64,000 bases of DNA from Bacteroidales bacterium (GCA_028689615.1 JAQVCV010000002.1:84092-148091), one strand, 5' to 3'. Shown: positions 41,545 to 50,146, numbered from the stretch's first letter. A program made the numbers and translations. The notes: generated by a model not told the origin, from the letters alone.

Positions 41545-44027
41545 TGAAATCATTGAAGCTTTTTACCTTCTTCTTTACTGCCCTCCTCCTTTGGGGAGCA
41601 GGCTCAACAAATGCTCAAAACAGAAAAACGGCAGCAGCCGATCAGGCATTTGAAACCAACCAGTACAACACTGCAATTAAATTGTACAGAAAGGCCGCAG
41701 GCAAAGTAAAAGATATCAATGAGCGAAACAGGATTGCATTCCAGCAGGCAGAGTGTTTCCGAATGATGAACGACCGCAGAAAAGCTGAGCCGTTTTACCG
41801 CAGGTTGGTGAATGCCAAATATGAAACAACGAAACCCGAAATTTTACTCCACCTGGCCGATATCCTCAGAAGCAAAGAGACCTATGAAGAAGCTAAAGAG
41901 CTTTATGAACGCTACATTGCCCTGGTTCCCGACGACCACCGGGGAACAGTAGGATTGGAATCGTGCGAACTTGCACCACAATTGAAAGAAAACCCCTCGC
42001 GACACGAGATTACACCCCTCAATTCCATCAATTCACGCGATAACGATTTCTCTGCTGTTTACAGCAACTCAGCCTTCAACGAAATAGTGTTTGCCTCAGA
42101 TAGAAAAGGGGTGACAGGCAAAAAGTTAGACGAATGGACCAACAAAGGCTTCAGCGATCTTTTCATCACTAAAAACGATGTAACCGGCAAATGGACCACC
42201 CCGATTACAGCCGATGCCGGCGGCATGGTAAACACTGAAGCAAACGAAGGACAGCCCTTTTTCAATCCCCGTTTTAACACCATGTATTTCACTCGGTGCT
42301 ACAATGAGAAAAAGAAAAAAAACGGCTGCAAAGTAATGGTAACCAAACGCGCAGGAACAGGCTGGTCGGAACCTACCGAGATTGATTTGGGTGGCGACTC
42401 AACTACAGTTATTGGACATCCAACACTTACTGATGATGAACTTACCATAGTTTTCTCAGCGGAGCTTCCCGGAGGACGTGGCGGCAAAGATCTGTGGATG
42501 GCCAACAGAAAAAGGAAGACCGATAAATTTGGAAAACCCCGAAACCTGGGAGATATTGTCAACACGCCCGGAAACGAACTCTTCCCCTACCTACGGGCCG
42601 ACACCCTTCTTTATTTCAGTTCTGATGGTCACGCGGGAATGGGAGGACTCGATATCTTCAAAACATGGATGCTTAAATCCTCAGGGGAAGAAACCAAGGA
42701 AAACTGGAAAAAACCACAGAATCTAAGCACCCCCATCAACTCCAATTCCGATGATTTTGCTATCAGTTTTCACGCCGAAGCCATGGAAGAAGGTTTCTTC
42801 ACAAGCAACAGGGTTGGTGGACGAGGCGGCGACGATATTTATTCCTTTGTTATACAACCTCTTGTATTTACACTACAAGGCATCGTACGCGACGACCGAA
42901 CCTTGCAACCCGTGCAAGGAGCTTTGGTGGTGATGGAAGGATCCGACGGAAAATCATACCGATCAACAACTTCAGAAATAGGAGCTTACAGCTTCAACAA
43001 AAATCAAGTTCTGCCCAATACCAACTACAAACTTACCGTGAGCAAAGAGAAGTATTTCACTGCTACCGGAGAAGAAACCACGCTGGGATTAGAAACCAGC
43101 AAAGATCTGGTTCATGATTTTCGTCTGATACCCGTACCACAAAAGCCTGTGGTTCTTCCCGACATCCTTTACGATCTGGGTCGCTGGGAATTAAAGCCAC
43201 AATACCAGGACTCGCTGCAAGGGCTGATTCAAATTCTGGAGGCTAATCCCAACATCATCATCGAGTTGGCCGCCCATACCGATGCCCGCGACTCGGAGGA
43301 GCGTAACGATGCCCTATCACAAAAACGTGCCCAAAGCGTTGTTGATTACCTGATTGTAAGGGGAATAGAACCAGGCCGACTGTCAGCCAAGGGGTATGGA
43401 GAACGGCAACCACGCGTACTTCAATCCGATGTGGTGAAGGAAGGCTACACCTTTAAAGCAGGCAGCAGACTGACCGAAGCTTTTATCGACTCACTGAGCG
43501 GCAAACAGCTAAAAGAAGCTGCACATCAGATGAACCGTCGGACAGAGTTTTCAATCATAGCCACCAACTTTGTATCACAACGTAAAGTTGGACAACCGTT
43601 GGAATCTCAACAGGCAACCGAGGTAAAAATAGTCACTGAAATTGAAAAACATGTGGTTCCATACACCACCAAAGGAAAAGAAAAAATAGTGGCATGCACT
43701 GTCAACAACATTACGCTCGACTTTATTTATTCTCCCAAAGCGCCCAAAGCTGTAATTTCCACCAAGCAAGCACTTGAATTGCTCAAAGCCGGGGCAATAG
43801 GAAAAGACGACTTCCAGGGCAATGGCGAAGAAATACTGGCAGGTGGCTCCATTCAAAACAATGCAGTGTTTACCATCAGCCAATTAAGAATTGGAAGAAA
43901 AGTGATTTACGATGTTGATGTTACGGTTGACAGCAAGGCCGACGGCCTGATAATCAACAACAAAGTTCTATCCCGTTTTGGAGCTTTCGTAATTGATGAA
44001 AAAGCCAGCCAGTTGATTTTTGAGTAA
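41544..44027 (+). CDS. PorE-like OmpA-family protein with extra C-terminal retropepsin-like domain
   Basis: An 827-residue envelope protein with signal peptide (LFTFFFTALLLWGAGSTNAQ). Domains: TPR helices (about 28-145, AFETNQYNTAIKLYRKAAG), PD40 beta-propeller blades (about 165-430, NEIVFASDRKG and LLYFSSDGHAGMGGLDIF), a carboxypeptidase-regulatory-like domain (about 440-525, LQGIVRDDRTLQPVQGALV), and an OmpA peptidoglycan-binding domain (about 540-690, IIIELAAHTDARDSEERND). This order is that of the T9SS protein PorE. A further domain (about 715-827) has the pattern of a retropepsin-like aspartic protease, but the catalytic Asp-Thr-Gly position reads SPKAPK (about 730-735). Links outer membrane machinery to peptidoglycan. 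Confidence 0.85.
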   Translation: MKSLKLFTFFFTALLLWGAGSTNAQNRKTAAADQAFETNQYNTAIKLYRKAAGKVKDINERNRIAFQQAECFRMMNDRRKAEPFYRRLVNAKYETTKPEILLHLADILRSKETYEEAKELYERYIALVPDDHRGTVGLESCELAPQLKENPSRHEITPLNSINSRDNDFSAVYSNSAFNEIVFASDRKGVTGKKLDEWTNKGFSDLFITKNDVTGKWTTPITADAGGMVNTEANEGQPFFNPRFNTMYFTRCYNEKKKKNGCKVMVTKRAGTGWSEPTEIDLGGDSTTVIGHPTLTDDELTIVFSAELPGGRGGKDLWMANRKRKTDKFGKPRNLGDIVNTPGNELFPYLRADTLLYFSSDGHAGMGGLDIFKTWMLKSSGEETKENWKKPQNLSTPINSNSDDFAISFHAEAMEEGFFTSNRVGGRGGDDIYSFVIQPLVFTLQGIVRDDRTLQPVQGALVVMEGSDGKSYRSTTSEIGAYSFNKNQVLPNTNYKLTVSKEKYFTATGEETTLGLETSKDLVHDFRLIPVPQKPVVLPDILYDLGRWELKPQYQDSLQGLIQILEANPNIIIELAAHTDARDSEERNDALSQKRAQSVVDYLIVRGIEPGRLSAKGYGERQPRVLQSDVVKEGYTFKAGSRLTEAFIDSLSGKQLKEAAHQMNRRTEFSIIATNFVSQRKVGQPLESQQATEVKIVTEIEKHVVPYTTKGKEKIVACTVNNITLDFIYSPKAPKAVISTKQALELLKAGAIGKDDFQGNGEEILAGGSIQNNAVFTISQLRIGRKVIYDVDVTVDSKADGLIINNKVLSRFGAFVIDEKASQLIFE

Positions 44028-44052
44028 ACTACCCATTCCCCTACAAAAAAGA

Positions 44053-45216
44053 ATGACCGACAGATATACAGGACGTGGCGTCTCGGCTAAAAAAGAAGAT
44101 GTTCACGCTGCTATAAGCAAAACCGACAAAGGCATCTTCCCAAAGGCCTTTTGCAAAGTAATACCCGATGTATTGGGACAAGATGCAGAATGGTGTAACA
44201 TCATGCATGCCGATGGAGCCGGGACCAAATCGTCGCTGGCTTACGCCTATTGGCGTGAAACTGGCGACCTCACGGTATGGCACGGCATTGCTCAGGATGC
44301 TATAGTGATGAACACCGATGATCTGATTTGCGCCGGAGTGTATGACAACATGCTTCTTTCATCAACAATTGGCCGCAACAAGCGGCTTATCCCGGGTGAA
44401 GTAATCAGCGCGATTATTGAAGGAACCGAGCTGTTTTGCTCCAAAATGCGCGAGTTGGGTGTTGGTCTGCACCTAACCGGAGGAGAAACTGCCGACGTGG
44501 GCGATCTGGTGAGAACCATCATTGTTGACAGTACAGTTACAGCGCGCGTTCCCAGGCGCCAGATTGTTTCAAACCACAGAATTAAACCAGGCGACGTGAT
44601 TGTTGGACTAGCATCTTCAGGTCAGGCATCGTATGAAGACAGCTACAACGGCGGCATGGGAAGCAACGGGTTAACCTCAGCCCGCCACGATGTTTTTAAC
44701 AAAATACTTGCCCGCAATTATCCCGAATCGTTTGACGGAGCCTTGCCTGAAGGCTTGGTTTACTCCGGAACCAAGGGGCTTACAGACCCAAGCCCTGTTG
44801 AAGGGATAGATATGGGTCACCTTGTTTTATCGCCCACAAGAACCTACGCTCCTGTTGCCTCACGCATCTTAAAAGCTATGGGACCTCACATCCATGGGAT
44901 GATCCATTGCAGCGGTGGCGGGCAAACCAAAGTACTTCATTTCATCGACCAATTCTCCATCATCAAAGACAACCTTTTTGCCCTTCCGCCCCTGTTCGAG
45001 ATTATTCAAAAGGAATCAGGAACCTCGTGGCACGAAATGTATCAGGTATTCAACATGGGACATCGGTTAGAATTTTACGTAGAACCCTTGCTGGCAAACG
45101 ACATCATCGCGATAGCCAGAGAGTACAACATTGACGCCCAAATTGTTGGACGCGTTGAACCGGCAGAAAAACCTCAGGTTGTAATTCAGTCAGAATTTGG
45201 TTGTTACACCTATTAA
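44053..45216 (+). CDS. purM: Phosphoribosylformylglycinamidine cyclo-ligase (PurM, AIR synthase)
   Basis: Closes FGAM to aminoimidazole ribotide in purine synthesis. Starting at the ATG at 44053 (MTDRYTGRGVSAKKEDVH) the product has 387 residues, longer than the 345 of E. coli but usual for Bacteroidota. Motifs: HADGAGTKSSLAY (ATP/substrate loop), AQDAIVMNTDDLICAGV, HLTGGETADVGDLVRT, GDVIVGLASSGQASYEDSYNGGMGSNG and HCSGGGQTKVLHF. A TTG at 44020 inside the ompA end is an alternative but weak start. It overlaps nothing on its 3' side and converges with a minus-strand lipoprotein. Confidence 0.92.
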   Translation: MTDRYTGRGVSAKKEDVHAAISKTDKGIFPKAFCKVIPDVLGQDAEWCNIMHADGAGTKSSLAYAYWRETGDLTVWHGIAQDAIVMNTDDLICAGVYDNMLLSSTIGRNKRLIPGEVISAIIEGTELFCSKMRELGVGLHLTGGETADVGDLVRTIIVDSTVTARVPRRQIVSNHRIKPGDVIVGLASSGQASYEDSYNGGMGSNGLTSARHDVFNKILARNYPESFDGALPEGLVYSGTKGLTDPSPVEGIDMGHLVLSPTRTYAPVASRILKAMGPHIHGMIHCSGGGQTKVLHFIDQFSIIKDNLFALPPLFEIIQKESGTSWHEMYQVFNMGHRLEFYVEPLLANDIIAIAREYNIDAQIVGRVEPAEKPQVVIQSEFGCYTY

Positions 45217-45248
45217 AAAAATTGCTGTAAACCCGGTTTAGATTGAAA

Positions 45249-45767
45249 TTACCGGCCTTTTAAAACCGCCGAATCGGGTTGTTTAATTCTGTTTCTGATT
45301 TCAAACAGATATTGCCCCATTGAAACCAAAGGGGTAACGCTGATTTTCGACACAGGATTCAGCGGACAATTTTCCAAAAGCTTGTGCAACTTTTCGTTGG
45401 TCTCGGCCTGAATCATGAACGCGCATCCCTGCTTCACAGCAAAAACTCCCCCAAAGATAGGAACTCCGGACTGGCGAAGGCTATCGATATAAGAATAACC
45501 GGGAAGCAGAATGGCAGAATTAAATTCACTTAAAGCTTCTTTTGACATTTTGCGGGTTTGAGGCTCAAACTCAAAACTCACAAGGAAAAAATTGCGGGGA
45601 AACAGAAACAAGCTGGAGTCAACCGAAGAATTGGAAAGGGTATCCTGAAACTGCCCTTTCAACGAGACGTTATCATCGGGGACAAACCAGGAACACCCCT
45701 GCAACAAAACACTCAGGGCACCCGCCAAAAAAGGAATGAATCTGTTGATTCGTTTTGCAGTTATCAT
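45249..45767 (-). CDS. Lipoprotein, possible YCII/EthD-like fold, unknown
   Basis: A 172-residue lipoprotein: signal FIPFLAGALSVLLQGC with lipobox Cys near residue 25. The rest is one globular domain with FPRNFFLVSFEFEPQTRKMSKEAL, SEFNSAILLPGYSYIDSLRQ, GGVFAVKQGCAFMIQAETNEK and a C-terminal helix. The alternating pattern (strand, helix, strand, QAETNEKLHKLLENCPL) resembles YCII or muconolactone-isomerase-like ferredoxin folds. I do not recognise a named family. Eleven bases downstream of the rubrerythrin-like gene and probably co-transcribed with it. Confidence 0.65.
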   Translation of the reverse strand: MITAKRINRFIPFLAGALSVLLQGCSWFVPDDNVSLKGQFQDTLSNSSVDSSLFLFPRNFFLVSFEFEPQTRKMSKEALSEFNSAILLPGYSYIDSLRQSGVPIFGGVFAVKQGCAFMIQAETNEKLHKLLENCPLNPVSKISVTPLVSMGQYLFEIRNRIKQPDSAVLKGR

Positions 45768-45778
45768 TGTGTAAACCC

Positions 45779-46234
45779 TTAGTTTTCTCTTAAAACCTCC
45801 TGATCGTATTCCAATTCAAAGCGAAGTTTGTGCTTCGATTCCTCCATTGCCAGCAACGTGAACATATCTTTCAGTTCAGGATTGCTAACACCTTCTGCCA
45901 AATCAGAATAAAGCCGAAAAGCCGCCTTTTCCTTTTTCATGGCCACCACCAAAGCCTGTTCGTAGGAAAGCGAAGTCAATGAGGGAACATCGGGTGTGTA
46001 GTCAGCAATTTTTAAATCTGCCACAAACTCTGCTTTCCAGTGAGATAAACCCACTTCGCGAACCTTTAAAAGCTTTAGTTTATGTTCCATCTCTTCTTTA
46101 GCAAAGGATGTAAAAACCTGTTTCATTGACTCATTAGTGCTCTGTTGAGCCAATCGCGAGTAAAAATCAACAGCCTCTTGCTCACTTTGCATGGCAAAAT
46201 CGAGAACCTGGGTTATAGAACTGAATGTAAGCAT
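45779..46234 (-). CDS. Rubrerythrin/ferritin-like diiron protein
   Basis: A 151-residue four-helix protein with two half-sites of the ferritin-like type: EQEAVDFYSRLAQ and KEEMEHKLKLL in the first half, KEKAAFRLYSDLAE and MEESKHKLRFELEYD in the second. The two ExxH motifs (EMEH, ESKH) and preceding Glu residues can bind a diiron centre. No rubredoxin domain is present, as in many short Bacteroidota rubrerythrin-like proteins. Peroxide scavenging or iron handling is likely. It is divergent from a CarH-like regulator. Confidence 0.85.
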   Translation of the reverse strand: MLTFSSITQVLDFAMQSEQEAVDFYSRLAQQSTNESMKQVFTSFAKEEMEHKLKLLKVREVGLSHWKAEFVADLKIADYTPDVPSLTSLSYEQALVVAMKKEKAAFRLYSDLAEGVSNPELKDMFTLLAMEESKHKLRFELEYDQEVLREN

Positions 46235-46256
46235 AACTCAACAATTTGGTTTAATG

Positions 46257-46287
46257 CAAACTTAAGAGAAAAGAACGAGAAACCAAA
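46257..46287 (-). promoter_or_regulatory. Bacteroidetes-type promoter for rubrerythrin-like gene
   Basis: Minus-strand TAAGTTTG (46264-46257) with TTTG (46287-46284) 19 bases upstream; the start codon is 23 bases downstream. Confidence 0.62.
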
Positions 46288-46410
46288 TGTTTCTCGAAAG
46301 TTTCATTAAAATAAGATCTAGTTTTATCAGAATACCCATAAAACATAACTTCCCGATGATTTTGATCCACCAGACTAACGAAAGATTTCTGAACTTTTCC
46401 GACCTTTGCC

Positions 46411-46440
46411 TGTTTAAAGTCCAGACAGAAATTTTAAACA
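46411..46440. promoter_or_regulatory. Inverted repeat upstream of the CarH-like gene
   Basis: TGTTTAAA (46411-46418) and TTTAAACA (46433-46440) form a perfect dyad with a 14-base spacer, 17 bases before the MerR start. Its right half (with AA following) matches 10 of 12 bases of TTGTTAAACAAA found downstream of the gene. Candidate autoregulatory operator. A near -7 element GACCTTTG lies at 46401-46408. Confidence 0.45.
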
Positions 46441-46456
46441 AACCTTCAATTTGCGG

Positions 46457-47341
46457 ATGTCAACATATTCGATCAAAGATTTGGAAAAGTTTACCGGAAT
46501 CAAGGCTCACACCCTTCGGATCTGGGAGAAACGCTACGGTGTTGTTGAGCCAGAACGCACACCAACCAACATCCGCTATTACAGCGATTCTGACCTGAAG
46601 AAACTTCTGAACATATCGATTCTGAACCGGCATGGCTTCAAAATAAGCGATATTGTAGAACTGACCGATCAGGAGATGAGCGAGAAGATCCTTTTGCTTA
46701 CTCAACGCCTTTACGACTCTGACTCACAAATCGAAAAGCTGGTAGTTTCGATGATTGATGTTGACGAGAACAGGTTCGACAAAATACTGACCTCCACTAT
46801 TATAAAACTTGGTTTTGAACAAGCTGTCCTGAAGGTTATTTATCCTTTTTTTGAGCGCATTGGTATGTTGTGGCAGATTGGAAGCATTAGTCCTGCGCAG
46901 GAGCATTTCATGTCGAACCTGATCAGACAAAAACTGATTGTTGCCATTGACGGATTGGCCACCAACGCTGCATCAGGAACCGACACCTATCTGTTGTACC
47001 TGCCCGAAGGCGAATGGCACGAGATAGGTTTGCTGTTTGCCAGTTACTTAATCAGAAAGAGGGGACATCAGGTTGTTTATCTTGGGCAATCAGTTCCTTT
47101 CGAAAACCTGGCTGAAATTGTTGCTATCAGACATTGCAACAGAATTTTAACTCAGTTTATTGCAGCCTTCGAAGAACATGAGCTAATGCCCTACATAACA
47201 CGATTGGCTTCTCAATTTTCTGATTGCAAAATTTTTATCTCAGGAAACCAATTGTTGGATAAAGAGATGGATCTTCCATCCAATGTTGTTCACCTCACTC
47301 ATATCGATCAATTGCGTGACCAATTACCGAGGATAATCTGA
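46457..47341 (+). CDS. MerR-family regulator with cobalamin-binding-like domain (CarH/LitR type)
   Basis: A 294-residue transcription factor. Residues 1-70 are a MerR winged helix (YSIKDLEKFTGIKAHTLRIW, then RYYSDSDLKKLLNI). Residues about 80-165 match the four-helix cap of CarH, with the W-x9-EH motif (W139...E149-H150); residues about 175-294 are a Rossmann-like domain with E186-W-H188-E-I-G191, fitting the ExHxxG cobalamin motif. CarH/LitR proteins bind adenosylcobalamin and release DNA on light. Here Gln140 is at the place next to Trp where T. thermophilus CarH has the light-state His132, and the later Gly-Gly of B12 domains reads SGN. The start is the ATG at 46457; an upstream TTG is possible. 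Followed by an ECF sigma gene. Confidence 0.85.
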   Translation: MSTYSIKDLEKFTGIKAHTLRIWEKRYGVVEPERTPTNIRYYSDSDLKKLLNISILNRHGFKISDIVELTDQEMSEKILLLTQRLYDSDSQIEKLVVSMIDVDENRFDKILTSTIIKLGFEQAVLKVIYPFFERIGMLWQIGSISPAQEHFMSNLIRQKLIVAIDGLATNAASGTDTYLLYLPEGEWHEIGLLFASYLIRKRGHQVVYLGQSVPFENLAEIVAIRHCNRILTQFIAAFEEHELMPYITRLASQFSDCKIFISGNQLLDKEMDLPSNVVHLTHIDQLRDQLPRII

Positions 47342-47351
47342 CAAAACTGCA

Positions 47352-47384
47352 TTGTTAAACAAATAACAAGCGTTTGTTTAACAA
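47352..47384. promoter_or_regulatory. Inverted repeat TTGTTAAACAAA, candidate regulator operator
   Basis: TTGTTAAACAAA (47352-47363) and its exact reverse complement TTTGTTTAACAA (47373-47384) with a 9-base spacer. The half sites are 21 bp apart, two helical turns. Located between the CarH-like gene and its terminator. Confidence 0.5.
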
Positions 47385-47400
47385 CTCAAATGTTAAATTA

Positions 47401-47442
47401 AACAGGGGAAATGTTAATTTTTTTAACACCCCTGTTTTTTTT
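47401..47442 (+). terminator. Intrinsic terminator after the CarH-like gene
   Basis: AACAGGGG (47401-47408) pairs with CCCCTGTT (47429-47436), enclosing an inner TGTTAA/TTAACA pair, and runs into T to 47442. Confidence 0.8.
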
Positions 47443-47547
47443 ATCGCTAATTTTCAATGAATTAAATTAGGTTATTTAGATCAAGTAAAAATAATTTGCA
47501 AAACACACTTGCTTTTTCATTTCAAAGTGTTTAATTTAGCAACATAA

Positions 47548-47559
47548 TTGTTAAACAAA
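47548..47559. promoter_or_regulatory. Third TTGTTAAACAAA copy, upstream of the sigma factor gene
   Basis: Exact copy of the 12-mer seen at 47352-47363, placed 39 bases before the ECF sigma start, where it would overlap a promoter or transcription start. Confidence 0.5.
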
Positions 47560-47597
47560 CTAGATTCGTTAAAAATAACCTTCAAATAATTGATACA

Positions 47598-48104
47598 ATG
47601 ACCGCAATCGAATTTAACGCCAAGCTGCTGAGTTTACACGAAAACCTCAGAAATTTTGCTTACTCCCTGACTTCCAACGGAGAAGACGCCAATGATTTGA
47701 TACAGGACACTTACCTGAAGGCGATCACCTACCGCGACAAGTTTAACCCCGATACCAACTTAAAAGCCTGGGCTTATACCATAATGAAGAACACCTTCAT
47801 CAACAACTACAGGAAAAACGTCAGAGAAAATGCCTTTGTTGACACTACAGACGACTTGTACTTCCTCAATTTAAAAAACCGTTTTGATGGTGCCGGCCCC
47901 GACTCCAACATGCGTACAAAAGAGATCAAAAGGCGAATTGAAAACCTTGAAGAAGAACACCGCTTACCTTTCGTGATGCACACACAAGGTTATAAATACA
48001 AAGAGATTGCCGAAAAGATGAACCTTAGCATAGGAACCGTGAAGAGCCGTATTTTCTTCAGCAGGAAGAAATTGATGCAAGCATTGAAAGATTATCAGAA
48101 TTAG
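47598..48104 (+). CDS. ECF-type RNA polymerase sigma factor
   Basis: A 168-residue sigma factor with region 2 (residues about 10-75, RNFAYSLTSNGEDANDLIQDTYLKA and FKA-like NLKAWAYTIMKNTFINNYRK) and region 4 (about 110-165, LPFVMHTQGYKYKEIAEKMNL and SIGTVKSRIFFSRKKL). No anti-sigma gene follows. In several Bacteroidota an ECF sigma of this kind lies beside a CarH-like MerR gene and carotenoid genes; no carotenoid genes are present here. Expression probably responds to the repeats at 47352-47384 and 47548-47559. Confidence 0.92.
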   Translation: MTAIEFNAKLLSLHENLRNFAYSLTSNGEDANDLIQDTYLKAITYRDKFNPDTNLKAWAYTIMKNTFINNYRKNVRENAFVDTTDDLYFLNLKNRFDGAGPDSNMRTKEIKRRIENLEEEHRLPFVMHTQGYKYKEIAEKMNLSIGTVKSRIFFSRKKLMQALKDYQN

Positions 48105-48146
48105 AATTGTATATTTGGTTGATTGATTGGATTTTTTGAGAACGGG

Positions 48147-48170
48147 GGGCAGCTTAGGCTGCCCTTTTTC
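48147..48170 (+). terminator. Intrinsic terminator after the sigma factor gene
   Basis: GGGCAGC (48147-48153), TTAG loop, GCTGCCC (48158-48164), then TTTTT. Confidence 0.88.
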
Positions 48171-48237
48171 TATGAAACCAACCCGGTTGCTTGGTTAACA
48201 AAAGGAGTCAACAAGTAAATACAATAAAAACAAGACG

Positions 48238-48954
48238 TTATAAGATGAAGTTTTCCTCAACCCATGCCTGAAACACCTCCTTGTACTGATCGCCTACAGG
48301 CACGTGCACCTCTCCAAAGACAATCCGATTGCGTTCAATCAGACTAATTTGCTGAAGATTAACAATAAAAGAGCGATGAACCCGCATGAAACGATCGTTT
48401 GGAAGCCTTGCTTCAAGCGATTTGAGAGTAATGAGCGAAAGCAGCGGGCGTGGCACGCCTTTCAAAAAAATTTTCACATAATCTTTCAACCCTTCTATAA
48501 AGAGAATCTCATCAAAGTTAATGCGGCGAATTTTGTGTTCAGTCTTGATAAAAAGGAAATCATGATCAGCTTTAACCTCTACGGCAGGTTGCGAAGCTGA
48601 TTCTAACCGATCACGCAGTCGGTTAGCCGATCGCAGGAACTCTTCATATCCAAATGGTTTCAACAAATAATCCACCACATCAAGCTTAAATCCCTCCAGA
48701 GCAAACTGCTCGTAAGCAGTGGTAAACACAACTTTTGGGCCTCCGCCAAGAAGCTTGGCAAAGTCAGTTCCCGTAAGATCGGGCATTTGAATATCAAGAA
48801 AAACGGCCATAACGTCGTGATTATGTATATATTCCATAGCATCCAGCGGGTTGTCGAATGAACCGACAAGGTTCAGGAAAGGGGTACGCTGAACGTAGCT
48901 TGTAATTAAACGAAGCGCCAGAGGTTCGTCGTCGATGGCTATGGTGGAAATCAT
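48238..48954 (-). CDS. LytTR-family response regulator
   Basis: A 238-residue two-component regulator. Receiver domain about residues 1-120 with acidic pair DDE (8-10), phosphoacceptor Asp54 in AVFLDIQMPD, Thr in FTTAYEQFALEGF and Lys in DYLLKPFGYEEF. LytTR DNA-binding domain about residues 140-238 (KTEHKIRRINFDEILFIEGL and RFMRVHRSFIVNLQQI). The start overlaps the stop of the sensor kinase gene by four bases. Regulates the adjacent efflux operon or itself, by inference from position. Confidence 0.93.
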   Translation of the reverse strand: MISTIAIDDEPLALRLITSYVQRTPFLNLVGSFDNPLDAMEYIHNHDVMAVFLDIQMPDLTGTDFAKLLGGGPKVVFTTAYEQFALEGFKLDVVDYLLKPFGYEEFLRSANRLRDRLESASQPAVEVKADHDFLFIKTEHKIRRINFDEILFIEGLKDYVKIFLKGVPRPLLSLITLKSLEARLPNDRFMRVHRSFIVNLQQISLIERNRIVFGEVHVPVGDQYKEVFQAWVEENFIL

Positions 48955-50048
48955 GATGGGTTGCTTTCTGTGTGAATGATTAACGAAACAACAAATTCGG
49001 TGTCTGAATGGCTGATATCTAAATTATACCCTTGTGAATAAAGAAGAGACAGCCGTTTGCGAACATTCTCAAGTCCCAAACCACCTTGCGCAGCTTTCTC
49101 AACCCGGTCGGTTTTCGACACCATCGAATTGGCGCAGCGAAAATGAATTGCGCCGTTACTGCACTCCAAAGCCATGTGAATAAAAGAGGTTTCGCGGTAG
49201 CTGATTCCATGCTTAAACGCATTTTCAACGAAGGGTAGAAAAAGAAGAGGAGGAACCTGCACCGATCCGCAATCTTGTGGAAACGAAACCGACACATCAA
49301 CTTTCTCTGTCAACCTAAGCCGCATCAAATCAATATAGTCGGCAAGAAAAGCAAGTTCCTTTTTCAGCATCACACGGTCGGAATTGGTTTCATAGAGAAG
49401 ATACCGCATCAGCCGCGAAAGTTTGAGGATAGCCTGTTGTGATGCCGAGGCATCAATCTCTGTTAGCGAATAGATATTGTTGAGTGTGTTGAAAAAGAAA
49501 TGAGGGCTTACCTGATTTTTAAGCATAGCTAATTCGGTTGAGATATGCTGCTTTTCGAGCTCCTTACGCAGTTTCTCTTTATTGGTAAGTTCTTTGGCAA
49601 GCCTCAAACCCAAAGCCGAACCGGCAAGCAGGAGGTTCACCGTAATAAAACCTACCGCGTGAAACTCACGAGATGGGGGTTTTACATAAATCCCCCGTTC
49701 CGACAACACAGCCATTACCGTCTCCATCACCAGCCTGAACTGGTCGTCGGGAAACAAAGCGCCCGATAAATAGTGGTCGGTAAGATAAATGAGTGCTGTA
49801 ACCAACACTACCAGGCTGACGAACAATATCCACCGACCTCGAAGGTAGAACTCAGGAACCAGATAGAGGTAGCACAAATAGAAAAAGACTCCATAAAGCC
49901 CCACCCTGAGATAAAACCGTCCGAGGAAATTGCCAGCACTCTCGATGGTGCCCGACATGAGCAAAAACGGAAGAAACAATACCAGCAAAATCACCAGCAG
50001 ATGAAGCAAAACGGTGATGATGCCTTGCGAAAAAAAGATTCGGTTCAT
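48951..50048 (-). CDS. LytS/YesM-type sensor histidine kinase
   Basis: A 365-residue membrane kinase with four predicted membrane helices (about residues 8-30, 45-66, 73-90 and 130-148), a coiled linker (ELTNKEKLRKELEKQHIS), the His_kinase box NQVSPHFFFNTLNNIYSL with phosphoacceptor His183, and a HATPase domain (FLPFVENAFKHGISY as N box, GGLGLENVRKRLSLLY as G box). No large sensor domain is outside the membrane, as in kinases that sense envelope stress or peptides through a transporter. Own promoter at 50068-50075, 98 bases after the permease gene. Confidence 0.9.
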   Translation of the reverse strand: MNRIFFSQGIITVLLHLLVILLVLFLPFLLMSGTIESAGNFLGRFYLRVGLYGVFFYLCYLYLVPEFYLRGRWILFVSLVVLVTALIYLTDHYLSGALFPDDQFRLVMETVMAVLSERGIYVKPPSREFHAVGFITVNLLLAGSALGLRLAKELTNKEKLRKELEKQHISTELAMLKNQVSPHFFFNTLNNIYSLTEIDASASQQAILKLSRLMRYLLYETNSDRVMLKKELAFLADYIDLMRLRLTEKVDVSVSFPQDCGSVQVPPLLFLPFVENAFKHGISYRETSFIHMALECSNGAIHFRCANSMVSKTDRVEKAAQGGLGLENVRKRLSLLYSQGYNLDISHSDTEFVVSLIIHTESNPS

Positions 50049-50067
50049 TGGGTATTCGACTTTGAAA

Positions 50068-50075
50068 CAAAGATA
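50068..50075 (-). promoter_or_regulatory. -7 element for the kinase-regulator pair
   Basis: Minus-strand TATCTTTG fits TAnnTTTG 20 bases before the kinase start, allowing expression independent of the efflux operon. No clear -33 box. Confidence 0.42.
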
Positions 50076-50146
50076 GGGATATTGACTTGTTTTTAGGCCT
50101 TACCGGTCATCCCGGCAGTTCAGACCACTGAGAGCAAAAACAAATA

